From positions 7,501 to 71,500 of the forward strand of contig NZ_CP094975.1 in NCBI RefSeq assembly GCF_023509015.1: a stretch of DNA of 64,000 nt, given 5' to 3'. Made by a program: the position numbers and the translations under genes. This stretch comes from Pseudomonas abieticivorans. Lineage in GTDB: Bacteria; Pseudomonadota; Gammaproteobacteria; Pseudomonadales; Pseudomonadaceae. Positions 47,840 to 57,713 of this stretch are shown in pieces. Each line of letters begins with the position of its first letter. The stretch's first letter is position 1. The notes under the pieces were generated by a model. That model was not told the origin of the DNA and did no database searches. It saw only the letters and a program-made list of their open reading frames with translations.

Positions 47840-49093
47840 ATGCCCGCCTTCACTTGCAAGCGCTTGATGACGTTGATGCTGGCCGCCACCTGCAGCGCAG
47901 GCACCCCGTCATGGGCGGCGCCCCCCGCACCGCGGGACCTGGGGCCGGACACGGCGGCCGACCTGCAATACCGCTACGATAACCAAGCCCAAAACTGCAG
48001 CCCCACGGCACCCGCGTTCCTCTGCTCCGGGGTGTTGCTACGGGTGACCACCGCGCTGACCCAACAGGCGCCCTGGGACCCCGTGCTGCCCAACAACTAC
48101 GGCCTGTCGTTCTCGTACCTGCGCCAGGACGCCAATTTCAGCGCATTGACCGGTGCTGGCGTCAACGGCTTCATCGTCTACCCGGTCATGCAGCAACCTG
48201 CCAACAAGCTTGAGATTGAGGTGCTATGTGCCTTCCCGGTCGCCGCCGGTACCGAGCGGCGCAGTGACGCCGGGTGCGGGGCCAATTCAGACTACCCGAC
48301 CGACAGCGGCCGCTGTGATCAACAGAACATCACCGACGCCTCGGCGTGGCTGGCTCATTACATGGAGGTAGCCGAGCAACAGCGCGGCTATCATCAGTGC
48401 GGATTCAGCGTCAGCGCGGCGGACCGCCCGCAATCGGTCGCCTACTTCAATGCATTCCTGCTGGCGCATCGCTTTTTGCAGACTGCAGCGTTCAACGAAG
48501 TCCGCCTGGACACCTGGCCCACTCACAGCGCCGGCACGTTGCCCCTGCAGGCGTTCTTCTACCTGGCCGGCAGCAGCTCGGGCCGCAGCCAAGCCATGCG
48601 TGATCAGGAAGCCTTCAAACTGGCGTCGGGCGGCATGGTCAAGCCGGTGATTCGGTTAACCTTGCCCAGCAATATCAATGGCCGGGCCCTGTTTGAGTAC
48701 TCGACGGCCGACCAGCACGCCACGCCCATTCCCGACCCGAGCCCTGCCCCGTACCCACGTCAAATCACGCAGCGCTGCGCAAAATACATCAGCCGGGCGA
48801 GCTGGTACACACAAGCGGGCGGCGACGCCTTGGCGGTGACCCCGACCGACTGCGCACGCAACAACTTGCCGGCCACTGACCATGCCTTCGCGGCAGATGA
48901 ATTGTTGCGCGATTGGGGTAACGACCGCAGGTACATCAACGCAAGCGGGATGCGCAATCAGTACCTGTGCCACCTTAAAAATGCGCCGACACAAGGTACT
49001 TGGGACCTGGAACCGTGGCGCCCGGACGTAGGCCTGGCCCGCACGGAGGCGGCCTTTTGCAACCCCAACCCGAGCGGCACCTCAGACCAATAA
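47840..49093 (+). CDS. secreted protein: one exported module plus C-terminal DUF2599 domain
   Basis: A 417-residue protein with a signal peptide (cleavage after PSWA, about residue 25). Residues about 40-290 are a third copy of the Cys-containing module (FLCSGVLLR, LSFSYLR, AGCGANSDYP, HQCGF, NEVRLDTW, LPLQAFFY). After a Pro-rich linker (PIPDPSPAPYP) comes a domain of about 90 residues with WYTQAGGDALAVTPTDCAR, MRNQYLCHL and WDLEPWRP, which matches my memory of DUF2599. GAGG precedes ATG 47840. Its end overlaps the convergent receiver gene by 12 bases. Likely secreted; activity unknown. Confidence 0.7.
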   Translation: MPAFTCKRLMTLMLAATCSAGTPSWAAPPAPRDLGPDTAADLQYRYDNQAQNCSPTAPAFLCSGVLLRVTTALTQQAPWDPVLPNNYGLSFSYLRQDANFSALTGAGVNGFIVYPVMQQPANKLEIEVLCAFPVAAGTERRSDAGCGANSDYPTDSGRCDQQNITDASAWLAHYMEVAEQQRGYHQCGFSVSAADRPQSVAYFNAFLLAHRFLQTAAFNEVRLDTWPTHSAGTLPLQAFFYLAGSSSGRSQAMRDQEAFKLASGGMVKPVIRLTLPSNINGRALFEYSTADQHATPIPDPSPAPYPRQITQRCAKYISRASWYTQAGGDALAVTPTDCARNNLPATDHAFAADELLRDWGNDRRYINASGMRNQYLCHLKNAPTQGTWDLEPWRPDVGLARTEAAFCNPNPSGTSDQ

Positions 49094-49459
49094 CTTCTGG
49101 ATCTGCGCGCCCAGCGTGTCCAGGTCGAACGGCTTGGCCAGGATCGGCACTCGCTTGGCGAGCTCGCTGCCGGTCTCGCGGATTTCCTGGGGGAAGCCAC
49201 TGATAAAGATCACTTTCAAATCCGGACGCAGCATGAGTGCCGGCTCTGCGATCTGCACACCGGAAATGCCACCAGGCAGGCGAAAATCGGTGACGATCAG
49301 GTCCAAGTGGGGTTTGCTGGCCAGTACCTCGAACGCTTCCTCGCCATTCTTGGCCTCCAGCACACGGTAACCTTCACCCGACAAGTAAGCGGACAACACC
49401 ATCAAAATCGAAGGTTCATCTTCGACGATGAGGACTACGTCTTGTGCATCTGAGCTCAT
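49082..49459 (-). CDS. single-domain response regulator (CheY-like)
   Basis: A 125-residue stand-alone receiver. Acidic pocket VEDEP, phosphoacceptor Asp in LIVTDFRLPGG, switch Ser/Thr region IFISGFP and Lys in ILAKPFDLDTL. No output domain, so it should relay phosphate to or from the kinases of this cluster. It is the last gene of the minus-strand signalling operon, 78 bases after the REC-kinase gene. Confidence 0.88.
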   Translation of the reverse strand: MSSDAQDVVLIVEDEPSILMVLSAYLSGEGYRVLEAKNGEEAFEVLASKPHLDLIVTDFRLPGGISGVQIAEPALMLRPDLKVIFISGFPQEIRETGSELAKRVPILAKPFDLDTLGAQIQKLLV

Positions 49460-49537
49460 GGTAATGCCTATGTTCTTCTATTAGCTGCCCATACGACCGT
49501 GGCCTGCGGCAGAGGTTGCCTACCGTTCAGCCAATCT

Positions 49538-50720
49538 TCACAGTGGCAGGCTGACGCGAAAAAGCGAGCCTTCGCCCAGTGCGCTTTCGACACTGATCAC
49601 TCCGCCGTGAGCCGCCACGATCTGCTCGGAAATGAACAACCCCAGGCCCAGCCCCGCCACCACGTGGTTGGCCGATACCCGTTCGAACTGCTGGAAAATC
49701 CGCTTCTGGTTCTCCTTGCCGATACCGATCCCATGGTCGCGAACTTCCACGTGGGCCTGCCCCTTGAGGGCGTACACCGCCACCTCGATCGGGCCCTTGC
49801 CGCCATAGCGCAAGGCATTGGAAATCAGGTTGGACACCACCTGCTCGATGCGAAACTCGTCCCAGGTGCCCAGCACCGGCGTGTCGGCGCGGTAATGCAG
49901 TTGGCAATCGGCTGCCGCCACCTGGGGCGCGAAGTTGTCCAGCAAGTTGCTCACCAACTGCACCAGGTCGAACTCACTGGGGCGGATCGACAGCTTGCCG
50001 GTGCGGATGCGCGACACGTCGAGCATGTCTTCGATCAGGCGGATCAGGCTCTGGATCTGCCGTTCGTCACGGTCGACCATGCCGCGCATCTTGTCCAGGG
50101 TGAACGCATCGGCGTTGTCCCGGGCCAGGTGCAACTTGCGCAACTGGGTTTCCAGGATCAGGCCGTTAAGCGGCGTGCGCACTTCGTGGGAGACGATGGA
50201 CATGAAGTCATCGCGCATGCGCACCGCGTGCTCAAGCTCGCTTTGGGTCGCCTGCAGGCGCTTGAGCAAAACCTCCTGCTCCTGGCGGCTGCGCTCCAAG
50301 GCCTCGAGCTGCTCCTTGAGGGCCTTGCGTTGGCAGTACAGGTCGACGAACACGTTGACCTTGCTCTTGACCGCGTGGATTTCCAGCGGCTTGTGCAAAA
50401 AGTCCACGGCGCCGCTTTCATAGCCTTTGAACGCGTAGTTCATCTCGCGCCCGGCCGCACTGACGAACACGATGGGGATGCTTTTGGTTTTCTCCGTGCT
50501 GGCGCATCAACTCGGCCAGCTCGAAGCCGTTCATGCCCGGCATCTGCACATCCAGGATGGCCAGGGCAAACTCGTGCTGCAGCAACAACGACAGTGCCTC
50601 GTCGGCCGAAAGTGCCTTGTGCACCTCCCGGTCCGGGCCCTTGATCAAGGCTTCGAGGGCCAGCAGGTTTTCCGGCAGGTCGTCGACGATCAGCAGTTTG
50701 GCGCGTATGTGACTTAGCAT
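49538..50720 (-). pseudogene. REC-histidine kinase interrupted by a frameshift
   Basis: The N-terminal receiver (from ATG 50720: KLLIVDDLPENLLAL, Asp in LAILDVQMPGMNG) and the following kinase lie in different frames. The receiver frame reads correctly to ELAELMRQ at about 50500 and then drifts to nonsense with a stop at 50418. The kinase frame resumes as TEKTKSIPIVFVSAAGRE, the expected rest of the receiver. One extra base near 50498-50503 explains this. Downstream are a coiled coil, H-box SIVSHEVRTPLNG, and ATP-binding boxes NLISNALRYGG, DHGIGIG and GLGLGLF. Without the extra base it would encode a protein of about 393 residues. Overlaps the cheB-like gene by seven bases. Either a real inactivation or a sequence error. 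Confidence 0.8.
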
Positions 50721-51303
50721 GTGCTTCGTTCCAGCTCGGCGAGCAATAAGCCTATGCCGTTCAATGGGAGAATATGGTCTGGGCGCCGCAACTTCAGCGC
50801 AGCCTCGGGCATGATCGCTACCCGCGCCTCGGCGGGGTCCTGGACAACGGTCAGACCGTGACAGCGGCCAATGGTTGCCAGCCCCTTGGCGCCATCTTCG
50901 TTGGCGCCGGTCAACAGCACGCCAATCAGCCCGGCGCCGTAGGTGTCGGCCGCCGATTCAAACAGCATGTCGATCGCGGGGCGCGAATAATGTACCCGCT
51001 CCTCCTGGCTCAAGGACAGGCTGCGGTCTTGCTCCACCGACAGGTGATAACCGGGGCCGGCCACGTAAAACATGCCCGGCACGATGCCCTCCTTGTCGCG
51101 CGCTTCCTTGAAAGGCCGGTGCAGGCGCCGCTCGAACACCTCGGCCAAATGGCTGTGGCGCTCTTCGGGCAAGTGCAGCACGGTGATCACCGGCAAGGAA
51201 AAATCCCGCGGCAAGGCGCCAAACACACGCAGCAACGCCTCGACCCCGCCTGCCGACGCCCCCACCACCACCGCCTGATAACCACCCGATGCAGGCTTGG
51301 CTT

Positions 51304-51307
<4 letters not shown>
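50714..51307 (-). CDS. CheB-type protein-glutamate methylesterase (catalytic domain only)
   Basis: A 197-residue CheB catalytic domain without the usual receiver. The catalytic triad is visible: Ser in GASAGGVEAL, His in TVLHLPEERHSHL and Asp in LLTGANEDGAKGL. It starts in a 4-base overlap with the CheR-like gene. With no chemoreceptor, CheA or CheW gene nearby, it is probably part of a non-chemotactic signalling system built around the large hybrid kinase. Confidence 0.88.
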
Positions 51308-52125
<818 letters not shown>

Positions 52126-52144
52126 GCTTGCACAGGTTCCTGCA

Positions 52145-55100
52145 CTAAATACGCTCCAGCTGTGGCAACCACACGCGGATCAGGGAAAACAGCCGGTCAA
52201 GCTCGATGGGCTTGGCCAGGTAGTCATTGGAACCGGCCTGCAGGCAGCGCTCCTGGTCATCTTTCATGGCCTTGGCGGTCACGGCAATGATCGGCAGTTT
52301 GCGCCAGCGCGGGTCTTTGCGGATCTCGCGGGTGGCCTCGTAGCCGTCCATTTCCGGCATCATCACGTCCATCAGCACCAGGTCGATGTCTTCGACCTCG
52401 TTGAGCTTGTCGATGGCCTCGCGCCCATTGCGACCGATCTCGACGATGGCGCCCTTGTGCTCCAGGGCACTGGTGAGGGCGAAGATGTTGCGCACATCGT
52501 CGTCCACCACCAGGATCTTGCGGCCCTCGAAAACCTTGTCGCGGCTGCGCGCGGTCTTGAGCATCTTTTGCCTTTCCTGAGACAGCTGCGATTCGACTTT
52601 GTGCAGAAACAATGTCACTTCATCGAGCAAGCGCTCAGGTGAGCGCGCGCCTTTGATGATGATCGAGCGCGAGTACTTGAGCAGTTCGGCCTCTTCGTCC
52701 CGGGTCATGTTGCGCCCGGTGTAGACGATAACCGGCGGGAAGGCGCAGATCTCTTCGGTGGACATGCGCTTGAGCAGGTCGTTGCCCAGCATGTCCGGCA
52801 ACTTGAGGTCGATGATCATGCAGTCGTAGACGTTCTCGCGCAGCAGGTCCAGCGCCTCTTGGGCCAGGCCCACGGCGGTGATTTCGATGTCCTCGTCGCC
52901 AATCAGGCGGGCGATGCTTTCGCGCTGCAGGTCGTCGTCCTCCACCAGCAGGATGTGCTTGAGCTTTTGGGTCAGCTTGGCTTCAAGCCGCGCGAACACG
53001 TTTTTCAACTCCTCACGGGTGGTGGGCTTGACCGCATAACCCACCGCGCCCATGTGCAAGGCCGCCTCGACGCGGTCTTCGACGGAAATCACGTGCACCG
53101 GGATGTGCCGGGTGGCGGCCAGTTCCTTAAGGCGCTGCAACACCGTCAGGCCGGAATGGTCCGGCAGGCGCATGTCCAGCAATACCGCGTCGGGAATGAA
53201 GCGCGCAGCCAGGTCGAAGCCCTCGTCGGCACCATGGGCCACCAGGCAGCTGTAGTTCAGCTCGTGGGCCAGGTCGAACAGGATGCGGGCAAAGCTGGGC
53301 TCGTCCTCGATCACCAGGATGCAGCGCTTGTCGAACGGCCCCTTGTCGCGGTCGTCCGGGAAGCGCGGGATGAGCACCTCCGGCAGCGGCGCGACGACTG
53401 GCGCGCTGACGGCCGCAGGCTGGTACTGGGCAATCACGGTGGGCGCCGGATGCACGTGGCTAGGCTCGGCCTCGATGTAGCGCAGCGGCAATACCAAGGT
53501 GAACTCACTGCCCTTGCCCAGGCTGCTGCTGACACTGATGTAGCCGCCCAGCAGGTTGGCCAGGTCGCGGGAAATCGACAGGCCCAGGCCGGTGCCGCCA
53601 TAGCGGCGGTTAGTGGTGCCATCGGCCTGGCGGAAGGCTTCGAAAATCGCCTGCTGCTGGTCGGCCGCCACGCCGATGCCGGAGTCGCGCACCCGGAAGG
53701 CAATGCCCTCGCCCGGCTGCTCGGCCACGGTCAGGCTGACCTGGCCCTTCTCGGTGAACTTCAGCGCGTTGGACAACAAGTTCTTGAGAATCTGCTCCAC
53801 GCGCTGGCGGTCGGTGAAGAGCATCGCCGGGGTGCCGTCGAGCAGTTCCACGCTGAAGTCCAGGCGCTTGTCGGCGGCCAGCGGTTCGAACATCGTGCGC
53901 AGGCCGTCGACCAGGCGCGCGGTGCTGGTGTTTTCCGGGCGCACGTCAAGCTTGCCGGCTTCCACCTTGGAAATATCGAGAATGTCGTTGATCAGGTTGA
54001 GCAGGTCATTGCCGGCCGAGTAGATGGAATCGGCGAACTTGACCTGCTCGCTGGTCAGGTTCTGCTCGGCGTTCTCGCTGAGTAGCTTGGCCAGAATCAA
54101 CGAGCTGTTGAGCGGCGTGCGCAGCTCGTGGGACATGTTGGCAAGGAACTCGGATTTGTATTTGCTGGAGCGCTGCAGCTCTTCGGCGCGCTCCTCCAAC
54201 TGCACCTGGGCGCGGTTGAGTTCGGCGTTTTTCTTGTCCAGGGCATCGCGTTGCTCGGCCATGGCGTCGGTGCGCTCGGCCAGTTGCTCGTTGGTCTGCT
54301 CCAGCTCCGCCTGCTGGGTTTCCAGGAACGCCTGGGACTCCTTGAGCACCCGCGACTGCTCTTCGAGCTCTTCGTTGGCCGTTTTCAGCTCTTCTTGCTG
54401 CACCTGCAGCTCTTCGTTGAGCTGCTGGGTTTCGGCCAGCACTTCCTGCAGGCGCTGGCGATAGCGCGCCGCCTCGATGGAGGTGCCGATGTTGCCCGCC
54501 AACAGCTCCAGCAGTTCAGTGTCGCGCTCGCTGAGTGGGCGCAGGAAGCCTAGCTCGACCACGCCATTGACCGCGTCCTCATCGCGCGTGGGCATGATCA
54601 GCACGCTGTGCGGCATGCCCTCGCCCAGCGCCGAGCTGACCTTGAAATAGTCGTTGGGCACATCGTCCAGGCGCATCAGGCGCGCGGACTGCACGGCTTG
54701 GCCCACCACCCCCTCGCCGTGCTGCAGGGTCAAGCCATAGCTTTCCTGTTCGGCCGAGAAGCCGTAGCTGGCCACCCGGCGCAGGGTGCCGTGCTCTTCG
54801 CGCACGTAAACCGCCGCAACCACACTGCCCAGGTAACCGGCGAAAAAATGCAGGATGTTGCGCCCCAGCAATTGCAGGCTCAATTGCCCCAGCACCTGCT
54901 CGGCCAATTGGGTCTGGCCATTGCGCAGCCAGGCCTGAGCCTCCAGGCGCTCGGCACTGCGGCGCTGGGCCTCGATGTTTTCACCGTACGTGGTGGAAAG
55001 CGACAACATGTCCCGACGGCCAAAATAGGCCAGCAGGCCACTGACGATCAGCACGAACAGCACATAAATGGTAATCGACACCGCAATCGTCGTCTTGACG

Positions 55101-55642
55101 TCTTCGGCACGTTGCACCCTGAAGCCCTGCTCCATCTCGATGAAGGCATTGAATTCAGTGCGCACTTCATCGGTCAGGCGCTTGCCGCGCCCAGTTTGCA
55201 CCACCGAGCTGTAGTCACCAGTGTCACGCTTGAGGTCGATCATGCGCTGCGAGTAGGCAATCCACTCCTTTTGCAAGGCCATGATGCGGGTCAGGCGGTC
55301 GACCTGGCGCGGGTTGTCCGCCACCAGTTCCTTGAGCGCCGGCACTTCGGCCGCCAGGCGTGGCTTGGCCAGCTCGAAGGGGTCCAGGTAATCCTCTTTG
55401 CCGGTCAACAGGTAACCGCGCATGCCGGTTTCCATGTCGATGGACAGCTTGACCACTTCATTGGCGTTGTTGATGACCCGGTCGGTGTGCTCGACCCAAT
55501 CGATCACCGACAACAGGTAAACGATGATACCGACGAAGAACACACCACTGAGCAGCCCCACTCCCAGGGGCAGGCTGACGTTGCGGGTGAGCAGCTTGCG
55601 AAAGCTTTGCTCATCAGTTGAGGCGGGTTTGCTCATGTCCAT
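52145..55642 (-). CDS. large hybrid sensor kinase: CHASE3-GAF-HK-REC-REC-REC
   Basis: An 1165-residue membrane kinase. Two membrane helices (about residues 22-45 and 184-207) flank a periplasmic CHASE3 domain with SIDMETGMRGYLLTGKEDYL. A GAF domain (about 240-395), a long Glu/Gln-rich coiled coil (about 400-495) and the kinase core follow, with the H-box NMSHELRTPLNS (His about 505), NLLSNALKF, RDSGIGV and GGTGLGLS. Three receivers end the protein, with phosphoacceptors in VLLDMRLPDHSG, MIIDLKLPDMLG and LVLMDVMMPEMDG. ATG 55642 or 55636 is the start; the open frame to 56752 lies antisense to other genes. First gene of the operon with CheR, CheB and the REC-kinase. Confidence 0.87.
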   Translation of the reverse strand: MDMSKPASTDEQSFRKLLTRNVSLPLGVGLLSGVFFVGIIVYLLSVIDWVEHTDRVINNANEVVKLSIDMETGMRGYLLTGKEDYLDPFELAKPRLAAEVPALKELVADNPRQVDRLTRIMALQKEWIAYSQRMIDLKRDTGDYSSVVQTGRGKRLTDEVRTEFNAFIEMEQGFRVQRAEDVKTTIAVSITIYVLFVLIVSGLLAYFGRRDMLSLSTTYGENIEAQRRSAERLEAQAWLRNGQTQLAEQVLGQLSLQLLGRNILHFFAGYLGSVVAAVYVREEHGTLRRVASYGFSAEQESYGLTLQHGEGVVGQAVQSARLMRLDDVPNDYFKVSSALGEGMPHSVLIMPTRDEDAVNGVVELGFLRPLSERDTELLELLAGNIGTSIEAARYRQRLQEVLAETQQLNEELQVQQEELKTANEELEEQSRVLKESQAFLETQQAELEQTNEQLAERTDAMAEQRDALDKKNAELNRAQVQLEERAEELQRSSKYKSEFLANMSHELRTPLNSSLILAKLLSENAEQNLTSEQVKFADSIYSAGNDLLNLINDILDISKVEAGKLDVRPENTSTARLVDGLRTMFEPLAADKRLDFSVELLDGTPAMLFTDRQRVEQILKNLLSNALKFTEKGQVSLTVAEQPGEGIAFRVRDSGIGVAADQQQAIFEAFRQADGTTNRRYGGTGLGLSISRDLANLLGGYISVSSSLGKGSEFTLVLPLRYIEAEPSHVHPAPTVIAQYQPAAVSAPVVAPLPEVLIPRFPDDRDKGPFDKRCILVIEDEPSFARILFDLAHELNYSCLVAHGADEGFDLAARFIPDAVLLDMRLPDHSGLTVLQRLKELAATRHIPVHVISVEDRVEAALHMGAVGYAVKPTTREELKNVFARLEAKLTQKLKHILLVEDDDLQRESIARLIGDEDIEITAVGLAQEALDLLRENVYDCMIIDLKLPDMLGNDLLKRMSTEEICAFPPVIVYTGRNMTRDEEAELLKYSRSIIIKGARSPERLLDEVTLFLHKVESQLSQERQKMLKTARSRDKVFEGRKILVVDDDVRNIFALTSALEHKGAIVEIGRNGREAIDKLNEVEDIDLVLMDVMMPEMDGYEATREIRKDPRWRKLPIIAVTAKAMKDDQERCLQAGSNDYLAKPIELDRLFSLIRVWLPQLERI

Positions 55643-55879
55643 TGGCCCTGGTGGTGTGGTCAAACCGAAGAGTTTGCCGGATTCCTGAGTAAAAGGTCTA
55701 TTTTTCCTACACGCGTTTGAAAAACGCGCACAATGACGGTCTAGAATGGGTTGCAGCATTTGGCCAGCAGGCTGGGTGATATTTTCAGCGTGCAAGGAAC
55801 TTTGAGGGCCTCGCCATTTACTCATACAAGACCCGAAGCGCGAATGCATCGTGCTTTCCACTGCCCCAGGACCCGACCC

Positions 55880-56254
55880 ATGTCTAACCCAGCCGCTACC
55901 ATTCTTGTTGTCGAGGACGATGCCATCGTGCGCATGTTGATCGTCGACGTGCTCGAAGAGCTGGAGTTCACCGTGCTTGAAGCCGAGGACGGCCCTGCTG
56001 CCCTGCAGTTTGTTAACGATCAGGCCCAGGTGATTGACCTGATGATGACCGACGTAGGCCTGCCGGGCATGGATGGCAAGGAGTTGGCGTTTAAAGCCCG
56101 CGAATCGCGCGCAAGCTTGCCCGTGCTGTTTGCCAGCGGCTATGCCGAAAACATCGACGTGCCGGCCGGCATGCACGTCATAGGCAAGCCATTCTCCATC
56201 GACCAATTGCGTGACAAGGTCAAAGGTGTGTTGCAACTGCAAGCGGCAAGTTGA
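55880..56254 (+). CDS. single-domain response regulator
   Basis: A 124-residue receiver: VEDDA pocket, phosphoacceptor in LMMTDVGLPGMDG, FASGYAEN and the Lys in IGKPFSIDQL. It resembles the C-terminal receiver of the kinase at 42779 more than classical CheY. ATG 55880 with AGGA upstream. Divergent from the large hybrid kinase, so both may be controlled from the 55643-55879 gap, in which I see no further gene. Confidence 0.87.
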   Translation: MSNPAATILVVEDDAIVRMLIVDVLEELEFTVLEAEDGPAALQFVNDQAQVIDLMMTDVGLPGMDGKELAFKARESRASLPVLFASGYAENIDVPAGMHVIGKPFSIDQLRDKVKGVLQLQAAS

Positions 56255-56285
56255 AAGCGCCACGTAAAAGCACAGGGGGCCACAC

Positions 56286-56325
56286 TTGAAGCTTTCGGCG
56301 TGAAGCTTCAAGCTGCGCCCTTTTT
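56286..56325 (+). terminator. rho-independent terminator after the receiver gene
   Basis: TTGAAGCTT and AAGCTTCAA form a 9-bp stem with an 8-base loop. A T-run (ttttt, 56321-56325) follows after about nine bases, so termination is plausible but not ideal. Confidence 0.5.
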
Positions 56326-56344
56326 GCATCAGAGACGTTTTCCC

Positions 56345-57634
56345 ATGCCCGCCCCTCGCACCCAGGTCCTTGTCATCGGCTACGTGTGGCCAGAACCCCG
56401 ATCCTCTGCGGCGGGGTCGCACATGATGCAGTTGCTCCAGGCCTTCCTCGACCAAGGCTGGGCCGTGACGTTCGCAAGCCCCGCGCGTGCGGGCGAGCAC
56501 ATGGCCGACCTCGCGGCGCTCGGCATCGAGCAATGCGCCATCACCCTCAATGACGAAAGTTTCGACACCTTTGTCCGTGCACTGGCGCCACACATCGTGC
56601 TGTTCGACCGGTTCATGATGGAAGAGCAATTTGGCTGGCGCGTTGAGCAGCAGTGCCCCAATGCCCTGCGCGTGCTCGAGACCTGCGACCTGCACAGCCT
56701 GCGCGAGGCCCGTCATGTGCTGCTTAAGGCGCACCTCAGGCACGCCGACCAACAGGATGATCTAAGCGAGCTGTTCAGCCTGCAGCACCCGCAACTGTTC
56801 GCGCACATGGCCGCAGCCGACGTCAGCCAGCGGGAAATCGCCGCCATTTACCGCTGCGACCTGTCGTTGATGATTTCCGATGCCGAGTTGCAACTGCTCA
56901 ACCACCAGTTCCAGGTGCCCGCCAGCCTGCTGCACTGGTGCCCGCTGATGCTCGATACCGCCCCGCGCCCGCTCAAGGCCTTTGGCCTGCGCGAGCACTT
57001 CCTCAGCATCGGCAACTTCCGCCACGCACCCAACTGGGATGCCGTGCTGTGGCTCAAGAACAGCCTGTGGCCGCTCATCCGCCAGCAGTTGCCCAAGGCC
57101 CAGCTACACGTCTATGGCGCCTACACCCCACCCAAGGCCACGGCCTTGAACAACCCAGCCCAGGGCTTTCACGTGCGTGGCTGGGCCGAAGATGCCTTGC
57201 AGGTGATGGAGGACGCCCGGGTGGCCCTGGCGCCGCTGCGCTTTGGCGCTGGCATAAAAGGCAAGTTGGCCGATGCAATGCTGTGCGGCACCCCCAGCGT
57301 GACCACGGCCATTGGCGCCGAAGGCATGCAAGGCCCATTGCCGTGGCCCGGCAGCGTGGCCAGCGATGCCCAGGCGCTGGCCGATGCGGCCGTGCGCCTG
57401 TACCAGGACCAAGCGCTCTGGGAGCAGGCGCAGACGGCCGGAAACACACTATTACAAAGCCGCTACCACGCCGGCACACACGCCAGTGCCTTGGTTGAAC
57501 GTATTGAAATGCTGCGAAACAGCCTGGAACAGCATCGAACCCACAATTTCACGGGGGCGATGTTGCGCCACCACCATCACAAGAGCACGCAATACATGGC
57601 GCAATGGATCGAAGCGAAGAACAAGGCGTTTTGA
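56345..57634 (+). CDS. GT-B fold glycosyltransferase (GT1/GT4-like)
   Basis: A 429-residue cytosolic glycosyltransferase of the GT-B type. The N-terminal half begins QVLVIGYVWPEPRSSAAGSHM. The C-terminal half has the donor-binding FLSIGNFRHAPNWDAVLWLKN segment, YGAYTPPKA and the nucleotide-sugar motif around LAPLRFGAGIKGKLADAMLCGTPSVTTAIGAEGM, which contains the E/G-rich GT4 signature. The C-terminus has a His run (RHHHHKS) of no evident role. Stand-alone gene; acceptor unknown. Confidence 0.8.
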   Translation: MPAPRTQVLVIGYVWPEPRSSAAGSHMMQLLQAFLDQGWAVTFASPARAGEHMADLAALGIEQCAITLNDESFDTFVRALAPHIVLFDRFMMEEQFGWRVEQQCPNALRVLETCDLHSLREARHVLLKAHLRHADQQDDLSELFSLQHPQLFAHMAAADVSQREIAAIYRCDLSLMISDAELQLLNHQFQVPASLLHWCPLMLDTAPRPLKAFGLREHFLSIGNFRHAPNWDAVLWLKNSLWPLIRQQLPKAQLHVYGAYTPPKATALNNPAQGFHVRGWAEDALQVMEDARVALAPLRFGAGIKGKLADAMLCGTPSVTTAIGAEGMQGPLPWPGSVASDAQALADAAVRLYQDQALWEQAQTAGNTLLQSRYHAGTHASALVERIEMLRNSLEQHRTHNFTGAMLRHHHHKSTQYMAQWIEAKNKAF

Positions 57635-57713
57635 AAATTGGATCCAAATGAAATTTCCGACTACAATAGTTGTGTAATCTGACCCTCCGTTCCTCCCTAA
57701 AGGCCTTCATTCC

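Noticed and set aside
52145..56752. Extension of the hybrid kinase to 1535 residues
   Set aside because: The extra 370 residues are antisense to the receiver gene at 55880 and the glycosyltransferase at 56345 and show no domain; the protein is complete from 55642 with a proper first membrane helix.
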